This document shows, piece by piece, positions 1 through 5,397 of a stretch of DNA of 5,652 bases. The notes beneath the pieces were generated by a model. The model was given only the letters and a program-made list of their open reading frames with translations. It was not told the DNA's origin and ran no database searches. The DNA is from Nocardioidaceae bacterium. Its GTDB lineage: Bacteria > Actinomycetota > Actinomycetes > Propionibacteriales > Nocardioidaceae. Within the stretch, counting starts at the first letter, position 1; each line of letters starts with the position of its first letter. Where the stretch lies: positions 1-5,652 of the forward strand of contig JAGQUE010000516.1 of NCBI GenBank assembly GCA_020438665.1, given 5' to 3'. A program made the translations under genes and the position numbers.

Positions 1-685
1 GCTGATCGGGGGCGAGACCGCCGAGCACCCCGGCCTCCTCGGCCCGGACGAGTACGATGTCGCAGGGTCGACGACCGGCGTGGTCGAGGCCGACCGCCTG
101 CTCGGCTCGGCCCTCGTGCGGCCGGGCGACGTGGTGATCGCGATGGAGGCGAGCGGGCTGCACTCCAACGGCTACTCCCTGGTGCGTCACGTGCTGCTCT
201 CCGAGGCTGGCGCAGGCTGGTCGCTCGGCCGCGACGTGCCCGAGCTGGGGCGCACCCTCGGTGAGGAGCTGCTCGAGCCGACCCGGATCTATGCCAAGGC
301 CTGCCTCGCGCTGGCTGCCGAGACCGAGACCCACGCGATGTCGCATGTCACCGGGGGTGGCCTGGCCGCCAACCTCGAGCGGGTCGTGCCCGACGAGGTC
401 ACCGTCACGATCGACCGCTCGACGTGGACGCCGCAGCCGATCTTCGACCTCGTTCGCCGGGTCGGGTCGGTGCCCCAGCCTGACCTTGAGCAGACCCTCA
501 ACCTCGGCGTCGGCATGGTGGCGCTGGTGGCCCCCGCCGACGCCGACCGCGCCATCGAGATTCTGGCCGACCGCGGCCTGCGCTCCTGGGTCGCCGGCGA
601 GGTAACCGCGGCCGGGTCCGGCTCCGACGCGTCGGCTCCCGCCCCCGGTCGGGTCACCCTCGTCAACCAACACCCCGGCTGGTAG
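1..685 (+). CDS. purM: Phosphoribosylformylglycinamidine cyclo-ligase (AIR synthetase), C-terminal part; 5' end outside window
   Basis: PurM closes the imidazole ring of FGAM with ATP to give AIR, step five of de novo purine synthesis, in the cytosol as a homodimer. The frame is open from base 2 and gives 227 residues ending at TAG 683-685. Family-diagnostic blocks appear in the expected order: LIGGETAEHPG at residues 1-11, DVAGSTTGVVEAD shortly after, SGLHSNGYSLVR, LLEPTRIYAK, HVTGGGLAANLERVVP and LNLGVGMVALV. These match the end of the ATP-binding domain and the whole C-terminal domain of PurM. The usual protein is about 340-360 residues, so roughly the first third is missing upstream. Internal GTG codons such as the one at 80 are not the real start. 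The C-terminal tail after the last conserved block is Ala/Pro/Ser/Gly-rich, then ends in a short strand (RVTLVNQHPGW). In actinobacteria purM commonly follows purF and precedes a DUF3073 gene, as it does here. Confidence 0.97.
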   Translation, partial: LIGGETAEHPGLLGPDEYDVAGSTTGVVEADRLLGSALVRPGDVVIAMEASGLHSNGYSLVRHVLLSEAGAGWSLGRDVPELGRTLGEELLEPTRIYAKACLALAAETETHAMSHVTGGGLAANLERVVPDEVTVTIDRSTWTPQPIFDLVRRVGSVPQPDLEQTLNLGVGMVALVAPADADRAIEILADRGLRSWVAGEVTAAGSGSDASAPAPGRVTLVNQHPGW

Positions 686-688
686 CCC

Positions 689-776
689 GTCCGCCGAGGT
701 GCCCGGTGTTGTCCGCCGAGGTGCCCGGTGTTGTCCGCCGAGGTGCCCCGTGTTGTCCCCCGAGGTGCCCGGCTCG
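689..776 (+). repeat. Four direct copies of a 22-bp repeat just after purM
   Basis: Four head-to-tail 22-bp units start at 689, 711, 733 and 755. The first two are identical; their core reads GCCGAGGTGCCCGGTGTT and each unit is preceded by GTCC or GT. The third differs by one base (CCCC for CCCG), and the fourth diverges at both ends but keeps CGAGGTGCCCGG. The array begins 4 bases after the purM stop codon. The period of 22 is not a multiple of 3, and all forward frames stay open only because the unit lacks stops, so this is not coding. It resembles a short intergenic tandem repeat or REP-like element. Its origin and genomic copy number cannot be judged from this window. Confidence 0.9.
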
Positions 777-855
777 GCGTCTCGTCGTACGAAATGGGCA
801 CTTCGGGCATCCGGACCGGGCACCTCGGCGGACCAAACCGGGCACTTCGGGGATT
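711..855. other. Long imperfect inverted repeat (potential hairpin/cruciform) formed by the repeat array
   Basis: Base i can pair with base 1566-i across the array. Positions 733-748 pair with 818-833 for 16 consecutive base pairs. Positions 759-770 pair with 796-807, and 716-729 pair largely with 837-850, each including G-U wobble. The apical loop (about 771-795) contains the 8-bp palindrome TCGTACGA at 785-792. In RNA this would give a long stem beginning about 25 nt after the purM stop, so it may end or stabilise the purM transcript. It lacks a following U-run, so it is not a classical intrinsic terminator. Confidence 0.65.
790..855 (-). repeat. Three inverted copies of the same 22-bp repeat, in register with the direct copies
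   Basis: The reverse-complement core GGGCAC(C/T)TCGG occurs three times, with GGGCAC starting at 796, 818 and 840, again exactly 22 bp apart. The middle copy (815-833) is a perfect 19-base reverse complement of the direct unit. The outer two carry TTC in place of CTC, so RNA pairing is kept as G-U. Each inverted copy mirrors a direct copy about one common centre near 783. Confidence 0.85.
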
Positions 856-871
856 TTCGGGATGCCGGTGG

Positions 872-885
872 GTCCGAATTCGGAC
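872..885. promoter_or_regulatory. Perfect 14-bp palindrome, possible operator
   Basis: GTCCGAATTCGGAC is a perfect two-fold symmetric 14-mer. It lies outside the 22-bp array and ends 10 bases before the -35-like GGGAAC of the next promoter. Its position suggests a dimeric regulator site upstream of the DUF3073 gene. The binding protein is unknown, and chance occurrence or membership of the neighbouring repeat element are alternatives. Confidence 0.35.
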
Positions 886-895
886 GGTGAAGTGC

Positions 896-922
896 GGGAA
901 CAGCCACCGAGCGGGTAGCGTT
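896..922 (+). promoter_or_regulatory. Candidate ECF sigma-factor promoter (GGGAAC-N17-CGTT) for the DUF3073 gene
   Basis: GGGAAC lies at 896-901 and CGTT at 919-922, which equals GGAAC, 18 bases, then GTT. This is the architecture of actinobacterial ECF promoters of the SigR/SigH and SigE type (GGAAT/C, N17-18, GTT). Transcription would start near 930, leaving a leader of about 70 nt before the ATG at 1003. No better housekeeping TTGACA/TANNNT pair is evident in the interval. The assignment rests on motif and spacing alone. Confidence 0.5.
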
Positions 923-987
923 GTCCCCACGAGAAACTGACCAATCAGACCGGGCGCCGCGCATCGCGTTGGACCCCGGCCCAGCGC

Positions 988-994
988 GAGGGGG
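988..994 (+). promoter_or_regulatory. Ribosome binding site of the DUF3073 gene
   Basis: GAGGGGG ends 8 bases before the ATG at 1003. This purine-rich Shine-Dalgarno match supports that start codon and independent translation of the gene. Confidence 0.7.
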
Positions 995-1002
995 TCGACC
1001 CT

Positions 1003-1197
1003 ATGGGGCGCGGCCGAGCAAAGGCTAAGCAGACGAAGGTCGCCCGCGACCTGAAGTACCGCACCTATGAGACGGACTTCGGGGCGCTCGCGGCGGAGTT
1101 GCATGGCACCAGCCAGGACGAGATCACGGCGGACAGCGACGAGTCGGACGACTACGACGACTACGACGACTGGGCCGGCGAGGGATCTCGACCCTGA
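1003..1197 (+). CDS. DUF3073 family small protein
   Basis: This 64-residue protein has the typical DUF3073 opening MGRGRAKAKQTKVARDLKY, a strongly basic segment at residues 1-18. A conserved middle follows (YRTYETDFGALAAELHG, about 19-35). From about residue 38 the tail is very acidic and low in complexity, with tandem DDY units (DDYDDYDDW). The protein is therefore charge-polarised, with a basic head and an acidic tail, and has no signal peptide, membrane segment or cysteines. The family is small, largely actinobacterial and of unknown function; a nucleic-acid or ribosome-associated role would be a guess from the basic head. It lies downstream of purM, a recurrent actinobacterial arrangement. 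Here a 317-bp gap holding repeats, a palindrome and an ECF-like promoter separates them, suggesting its own control. The start is supported by GAGGGGG 8 bases upstream. The stop is 3 bases from the stop of the convergent gene. Confidence 0.93.
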   Translation: MGRGRAKAKQTKVARDLKYRTYETDFGALAAELHGTSQDEITADSDESDDYDDYDDWAGEGSRP

Positions 1198-1200
1198 CCC

Positions 1201-2574
1201 TCACCCGAGGTCGTGGCCGGTCAGCACCACGACGTCACCGTGAGTTCCATAGCCCAACAGCCGGCCACCACGTGGCCGGCCGTTGAACGTCGCCATCAGC
1301 CAGCCCGAGTCCGTGCGCACGAGGGTCGGCCACGGCAGGTTGGTCGGCTGCGGGTAGGGCGCCGCGACCGTCGCCACCTCGTTGAGGTCGAGGTCGAAGA
1401 CCGGGAACCGCTCGCGCAGCGGCGCCGCGCTGTCCTTGCCGTCGCTGGCGAGCACCCGCCACCCGTCGTCGAGCCGGACCAGCGTGGTCCCCTCGGTCGC
1501 GGTCCGGTCCGCGGCCGCCGAGCGCAGCGTCAGCGCGTCGAGCGTCGGTCCCGATGCCAGCACCGGGTGGAACTCGAAGTAGCGCGTCGCTGAGACGAAC
1601 CCCACGAGCCACTCCTGGGTCCCCGGCGTCGGTCCGTCGACGCGCACGAGATGGGGGTCCCACACCCCGACCGAGGTCAGCCCGTCGGTGGGCAGGCGGA
1701 GCGGCCGGGTGTCGAGCACGTGGGTCCCGGTCGTGACGTCGGCGGTGGTCTCCGCCAGTGTCGACGCGACCGTCGACTGCTTGCCACCGTCGAAGTCGCC
1801 CCAGGTGCTCGTCGCGACCAGCCAGTGCTCCCCATCGCGCATGACGTGGCACGCGTGGTCGCCGAAGACGCCGGGCCGGTCCGGTCGCCGGAAGAACAGG
1901 TCGGCCTCGTGGCGCAGGTCGAAGGAGCGCTCGTCCAGCGTCCAGACACTCGTGTGGCCGGTGTCGAAGAAGCCCGGGCCGGCGCTGGTCGCGCTGAGCA
2001 GCAGCCGCCCGTCGCGCCAGATCGGCGTCCCGTCAGCCTCGCTGACCAGCCGGATGTCGCGCAGCCCGAGCTGGCCGAACGCGCCCACGCGCACATCGTC
2101 GATCGGCGCATCGCCGTCGACCCTGAGCCGCAGCCCGGCGGTCACCTCCTCGCAGCGGGTGTCCACGCGGTCGGTCAGCGTCACCCTGCTGCGGGCCGTC
2201 CAGCCGCCCTCATCGTCGCCACGGGTCCAGATCGTCAGCCATGTCCCGGTCAGCGTCAGCGCCACCGCATCAACCTCACCCGTGGCGCGCCCACCACGCA
2301 GGCTGCGATGCCTGGTCACCCGGCCCGCCCCGTCGGTCACGTGCAGGCGGGCCACCGACCGGCGGGCGTCGTACTCCCCGGCCAGCCGTACGCCGCCGCT
2401 GGCGAGCTCGAGCAGCAGCCGACCAGCATCACCGACGAGCGTCGCCTCGATGGTGACGAACGGGGCCGGCGCGGGCATCGGCATGCCAGCCCGTGCGTCC
2501 TCGACGGACACCGTCCTGGCCCCGGGCGCGAGCAGCGCGAAGGGCCGGACCTGGGCGGCGATCGTGAGAGCCAT
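1201..2574 (-). CDS. Uncharacterised probable beta-propeller, glycoside-hydrolase-like protein
   Basis: The frame ends at TGA (1203-1201). Counting from ATG 2574 it has 457 residues. GTG codons at 2583 and 2580 could add 2-3 residues (MVSMAL), and no clear Shine-Dalgarno decides between them. No signal peptide or membrane segment is visible, so a cytosolic location is likely. Residues about 1-165 are beta-rich and could form an N-terminal sandwich. From about 165 there are recurring blade-like units: FGQLGLRDIRLV, DGRLLLSATSAGPGFFDTGHTSVW, GDHACHVMRDGEHWLVATSTWGDFD, VGVWDPHLVRVDG, EWLVGFVSATRYFEFHPVL and LPWPTLVRTDSGWLMATFNGRP. The WDPHLV block, repeated short aromatic strands and acidic residues recall five-bladed propellers of the GH43/GH32/GH130 type. 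I cannot identify catalytic residues, so enzyme activity is inference; I do not recognise a named family. It is the last of three minus-strand genes and converges on the DUF3073 gene. Confidence 0.8.
   Translation of the reverse strand: MALTIAAQVRPFALLAPGARTVSVEDARAGMPMPAPAPFVTIEATLVGDAGRLLLELASGGVRLAGEYDARRSVARLHVTDGAGRVTRHRSLRGGRATGEVDAVALTLTGTWLTIWTRGDDEGGWTARSRVTLTDRVDTRCEEVTAGLRLRVDGDAPIDDVRVGAFGQLGLRDIRLVSEADGTPIWRDGRLLLSATSAGPGFFDTGHTSVWTLDERSFDLRHEADLFFRRPDRPGVFGDHACHVMRDGEHWLVATSTWGDFDGGKQSTVASTLAETTADVTTGTHVLDTRPLRLPTDGLTSVGVWDPHLVRVDGPTPGTQEWLVGFVSATRYFEFHPVLASGPTLDALTLRSAAADRTATEGTTLVRLDDGWRVLASDGKDSAAPLRERFPVFDLDLNEVATVAAPYPQPTNLPWPTLVRTDSGWLMATFNGRPRGGRLLGYGTHGDVVVLTGHDLG
1210..1233 (+). 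terminator. Weak hairpin after the DUF3073 gene, inside the end of the convergent gene
   Basis: GTCGTGG (1210-1216) and CCACGAC (1227-1233) form a 7-bp perfect stem with a 10-nt loop, beginning 13 nt after the DUF3073 stop. There is no U-run. It lies within the last codons of the opposite-strand gene, so it may be incidental. It is the only obvious stem near the convergent stops. Confidence 0.25.
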
Positions 2575-2643
2575 CGACACCACCCAACCACGGGGCCACG
2601 GGGCGGCCGGTCTAGATCCCGCGCAGCTCGGCCGTCAGGCCCA

Positions 2644-2667
2644 AAGTTAAACGTGGCACAGTGGGCC
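2644..2667 (-). promoter_or_regulatory. Possible promoter of the propeller-like gene
   Basis: On the minus strand TAACTT (2649-2644) fits the actinobacterial -10 pattern TANNNT. It sits in the only AT-rich patch of this spacer, about 70 nt before the ATG at 2574. The expected -35 position (2672-2667, GGCAGG) matches poorly. The patch overlaps an inverted repeat, GGCCCA (2638-2643) and TGGGCC (2662-2667), that might be a regulator site. The evidence is modest. Confidence 0.3.
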
Positions 2668-2725
2668 CTGCCTGGCTCGCCAGGTGGTCGGCCTCTGCTG
2701 ACGGACTCGGGAACGTTCTTCGGGT

Positions 2726-2753
2726 CCGGTGCGGCATATGGGGGCCGCACCGG
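2726..2753 (-). terminator. 10-bp perfect hairpin downstream of the membrane-protein gene
   Basis: CCGGTGCGGC (2726-2735) and GCCGCACCGG (2744-2753) are perfect complements around an 8-nt loop. The hairpin starts 54 nt past the stop of the minus-strand gene ending at 2808. It can be extended through CGGG (2721-2724) with CCCG (2756-2759). There is no U-run, but U-less hairpin terminators are common in high-GC actinobacteria. It is a good candidate end for the upstream transcript or an mRNA-processing structure. Confidence 0.5.
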
Positions 2754-2776
2754 GGCCCGAGTTCGGTCCTCCCTCT

Positions 2777-2792
2777 CGCCGAGATCTCGGCG
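2777..2792 (-). other. Perfect 16-bp palindrome 15 nt after the membrane-protein stop
   Basis: CGCCGAGATCTCGGCG is perfectly self-complementary. In RNA it gives a 6-bp stem with a GAUC loop. It may cooperate with the larger hairpin at 2726-2753 in ending the transcript, or be a DNA-binding site. The remaining spacer (2575-2807) contains no plausible gene. Confidence 0.4.
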
Positions 2793-2807
2793 TCCCGAGC
2801 TGTCGCG

Positions 2808-5309
2808 TCAGTGCAGGCGCGCGAGGTAGGCCGCCCCGCGGCGCAGATCGCGCAGCCCCCGCTCCCAGGTGATGCCGACGACGGTGAGCACCGTCCCAGC
2901 CACGGCGATCAGCAGCCACGGCGGCAGGGCGGCGGCATAGGGCCCGGCCTCCCGGATCACGAGGAGCGCGCCGATGACGGCGCCGACCACGAGCGGCCCG
3001 CCCCAGTGCAGCCGCGTCCCGACCAGGACGAGCGCGAGGGCGGCGGCGCCGAGCAGGAAGGCCCGCCACGAGACCGGGTCGCCACCGAGGACCTGCAGCA
3101 GCGTCGGCACCGTGGCCAACGAGAGCCCCGGCGTCAGCGCCGTCATCGTGGGCAGGCCGCGGCGCAGGACCGCCACGAGACCGACGGCGACGAGGACGAG
3201 CGCCGACGGCAGCGTGTAGGCCTCCGGGGTGGTGACCCCGGCGTCATAGAGCCTGACCCAGGTGGCCATCGCGAGCATCAGTCCACCCGACCAGGCGAGC
3301 TCACGACGATGCTGGTTGACCAGGGACGAGACAACCTGGGCGGCTCCGGCGAGGGTCAGCACGATCGCCAGGGCCCACCAGCCGCGCGAGTCGGAGACCA
3401 GGAAGCCGGCGGCGGCCGAGGCGAGCCCCGCCGCCAGCGCCGTGGCGGCAGCGCCGCCCTCGACCGGGACCTGCGCGGTGAGCACGGCGAGCAGCCCGAG
3501 CCCGATGAGCACGGGGATGGCACGCCACTCGGGCTCCAGCCCGGCCAGCTCCGCGACCGTCCAGATCAGGGCGCCGCCCGCCACCGGGGTCAGCACCCGC
3601 CCGATGTCGGGCACGAGGTCGGACCGCCCGAGCGCCCACCAGCCGACGGCGAGCAACGTCGCCACAGCCAGCACAACCGCGGTCAGCACGTCGCTGGCCA
3701 GCGCGGTCGCGAGCGCGAGGCCGACCATGCCGACTGCCGCGAGGGCCGGCACGTCGTCGCGGTCGAGCAGGCCGGACACCGACACCATGCCGAGGCTCAG
3801 CGCGCCGAGCAGCACGCAGGCCATCACGAGCCACAGCGGCACGGCATAGGACGCGACGGTGGCGACGACCGCCACGAGCACCAGTGTCCCGGCGACGACT
3901 CGGGTCGGCCGCGGTTCTGGCCTGAGCCCCAGGCCGCGACCGGCGGCAGCCGCCACCAGCAGCAGCACCATGGTCCCGACCGGCAGCAGCAGCGGTTGCA
4001 CGTCGTAGGACGAAGCGGGGAGCCGGACGCCCGCACCGGCGGTCCACGGGTCGCCGACGCCGGTGACCCGCTCGAGAGCATCGGCCACGATCTGGAGCAG
4101 CAGCACCGCCGCGATCGGGAATGCGGGCAGCAGCGCCACCAGGCCTACCGGCCGCCACCGGGCCGGGCCGACGAGAGCGGCGAGGGCCCAGATCGTCAGC
4201 GCGACCAGCGTGCCGGCCAGGACGGCCGTCGCCGGCTCCTCTGCCAGCGGTGCGAGGGCGATGATCGTCAGCAGCAGCGCCGGACCGCCGCCGAGGAGCA
4301 CGGGCGCCCACGGGCGGCGGTGCGCCACGACGAGGGGCGCCGCGAGCAGCAGCGCCGCCGCGACCACCGGCCAGGCCAGTCCCTCGACCCACAGTCCGCG
4401 CAGGCTCGGGTCGTCCGTGAGGCGCACGAGGCCGTTGCCGAGCAGCGGGAGCCACCACAGCACCGCCGCGGCGCCGGCGGTCCAGGGCAGCACCGCCAGC
4501 CCGGCGCGGTGCGTGACCAGGGCGACCAGGAGGAGCACCGCGACGCCGACGGCACTGCTGGTGCTGATGTGGTCGGTGACCTCGACGAGCCCTGCGACGG
4601 CCACCCAGCCGGCCAGGCCCACGACGACCTGGGGGGCCACGAGGGTGGGCTGCCCGCGAGACGAGAGCAGCGCGGCGCCTGCGGCGGCGACGGCCACGAC
4701 GAGTCCGACGATGAGGGGCAGTGCCCCGGGTGCGAGCGTGCCGAACCAGCCGGCGTTGTCGGCGCCGGTCACGTCGAGGGCGAGCAGGCCGAGGGCGACC
4801 GTGCCCAGCGACTCGGCGGCAGCGCGCAGCCGAGTGCGGTGTGACCACCAGGTCGCACCGGCCGCGAGTGCGGTGAGCGCGACGAGCACGGCGGTGCGGC
4901 CCCCGACGCCCAGCCAGGCCCACGCGACCGCGAGGAACGTCACGGCCGCCACCAGCAGGCAGAGCGCGCCGAGCGTGAGCAGGATCTTGGGCACCGAGGC
5001 GCCGCTGAGGCCGGTCCCGGCCGCGCGTGCGGGACGCGCCGGAGCGACGTACGGCGGCAGGCCGGGCGCGGTGATCGGCGGGATTGCCACCCCGGCCTCG
5101 GCGCCGGCCGGTGGAGTGACGGGCAGGGGGGCGATCACCTGCTGGGAGCGCAGCTCGGCGAGCAGCCGGTCGGCGCTCTGCAGGGTGGCGAAGAGGGACG
5201 CGGCCACCGGCCCCCCAAGGGGCAGTCCGCACGCGGGGCAGGAGGTGGGTCGTTCGGCGATGGAAGCGCCGCAGTCGGGGCAGCGCGACGGGTCCGCGAA
5301 GATCCTCAT
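2808..5309 (-). CDS. Zinc-ribbon polytopic membrane protein, SCO7613 C-terminal-domain type
   Basis: This 833-residue protein has two parts. Residues 10-27 form a zinc ribbon, CPDC then CPAC with 10 residues between the pairs (C10, C13, C24, C27). A short helical stretch (about 35-57) and a Pro/Ala-rich linker (about 60-97) follow. From about residue 104 to 815 there are some 20 or more hydrophobic helices in near-continuous succession, with few polar loops. The C-terminal signature WVRLYDAGVTTPEAYTLPSA (about 684-703) and the basic tail WERGLRDLRRGAAYLARLH agree with the actinobacterial family named after SCO7613, whose function is unknown. The ribbon is probably cytosolic. The start is well fixed: ATG 5309 is the first start after an in-frame TGA at 5360-5358, and a later start would lose the ribbon. 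GGTGGG lies just upstream with rather short spacing. No transport or catalytic motif was recognised. Confidence 0.92.
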   Translation of the reverse strand: MRIFADPSRCPDCGASIAERPTSCPACGLPLGGPVAASLFATLQSADRLLAELRSQQVIAPLPVTPPAGAEAGVAIPPITAPGLPPYVAPARPARAAGTGLSGASVPKILLTLGALCLLVAAVTFLAVAWAWLGVGGRTAVLVALTALAAGATWWSHRTRLRAAAESLGTVALGLLALDVTGADNAGWFGTLAPGALPLIVGLVVAVAAAGAALLSSRGQPTLVAPQVVVGLAGWVAVAGLVEVTDHISTSSAVGVAVLLLVALVTHRAGLAVLPWTAGAAAVLWWLPLLGNGLVRLTDDPSLRGLWVEGLAWPVVAAALLLAAPLVVAHRRPWAPVLLGGGPALLLTIIALAPLAEEPATAVLAGTLVALTIWALAALVGPARWRPVGLVALLPAFPIAAVLLLQIVADALERVTGVGDPWTAGAGVRLPASSYDVQPLLLPVGTMVLLLVAAAAGRGLGLRPEPRPTRVVAGTLVLVAVVATVASYAVPLWLVMACVLLGALSLGMVSVSGLLDRDDVPALAAVGMVGLALATALASDVLTAVVLAVATLLAVGWWALGRSDLVPDIGRVLTPVAGGALIWTVAELAGLEPEWRAIPVLIGLGLLAVLTAQVPVEGGAAATALAAGLASAAAGFLVSDSRGWWALAIVLTLAGAAQVVSSLVNQHRRELAWSGGLMLAMATWVRLYDAGVTTPEAYTLPSALVLVAVGLVAVLRRGLPTMTALTPGLSLATVPTLLQVLGGDPVSWRAFLLGAAALALVLVGTRLHWGGPLVVGAVIGALLVIREAGPYAAALPPWLLIAVAGTVLTVVGITWERGLRDLRRGAAYLARLH

Positions 5310-5324
5310 GATCCCACCATGGCA

Positions 5325-5356
5325 CCGCCGGGCCGGAGCAGGCTCCGACCCGGCGG
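5325..5356 (-). terminator. Strong 14-bp GC hairpin between the hydrolase gene and the membrane-protein gene
   Basis: On the minus strand CCGCCGGG (5356-5349) pairs with CCCGGCGG (5332-5325). The stem continues through one U-G and one C-G pair into GGAG/CTCC, closing a 4-nt loop: 14 pairs in total. The plus-strand version has a C-A mismatch where the minus RNA has U-G, so the minus transcript folds better. It lies 41 nt after the hydrolase stop and ends 15 nt before the ATG of the membrane protein. It may be a U-less terminator of the upstream gene or a structure limiting ribosome access to the next gene. Confidence 0.55.
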
Positions 5357-5397
5357 CTCATCTTCAGCTGAGTACCAGCACCCAGCTCGGGTGGGGT

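Noticed and set aside
689..855. CRISPR array
   Set aside because: The 22-bp units are contiguous with no unique spacers, and the later copies are inverted; no cas genes are present.
699..940. Short plus- and minus-strand open frames in the repeat array (63-93 residues)
   Set aside because: All frames are open only because the repeat unit has no stop codons; the peptides are repeat translations without ribosome binding sites.
289..1104. Minus-strand open frame across the end of purM, the repeats and the DUF3073 gene
   Set aside because: It is antisense to two well-supported genes and its middle is translated 22-bp repeat (GHLGG/APRR-like strings); no family resemblance.
2671..2684. CCTGGCTCGCCAGG inverted repeat
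   Set aside because: Only a 5-bp stem with a 4-nt loop; expected by chance in DNA of this GC content.
1651..2829. 392-codon plus-strand open frame
   Set aside because: Antisense to the propeller-like gene and extending through the hairpin-rich spacer; Arg/Pro/Gly/Ala-rich with no family signature.
2661..4844. 727-codon plus-strand open frame
   Set aside because: It is the antisense shadow of the membrane-protein gene; composition is dominated by Arg/Gln/Gly/Asp/His as expected from complementing hydrophobic codons, with no recognisable domain.
3301..5361. 686-codon minus-strand frame overlapping the membrane-protein gene
   Set aside because: Out of frame with the gene, very Arg-rich and without motifs, whereas the chosen frame has a zinc ribbon and membrane helices.
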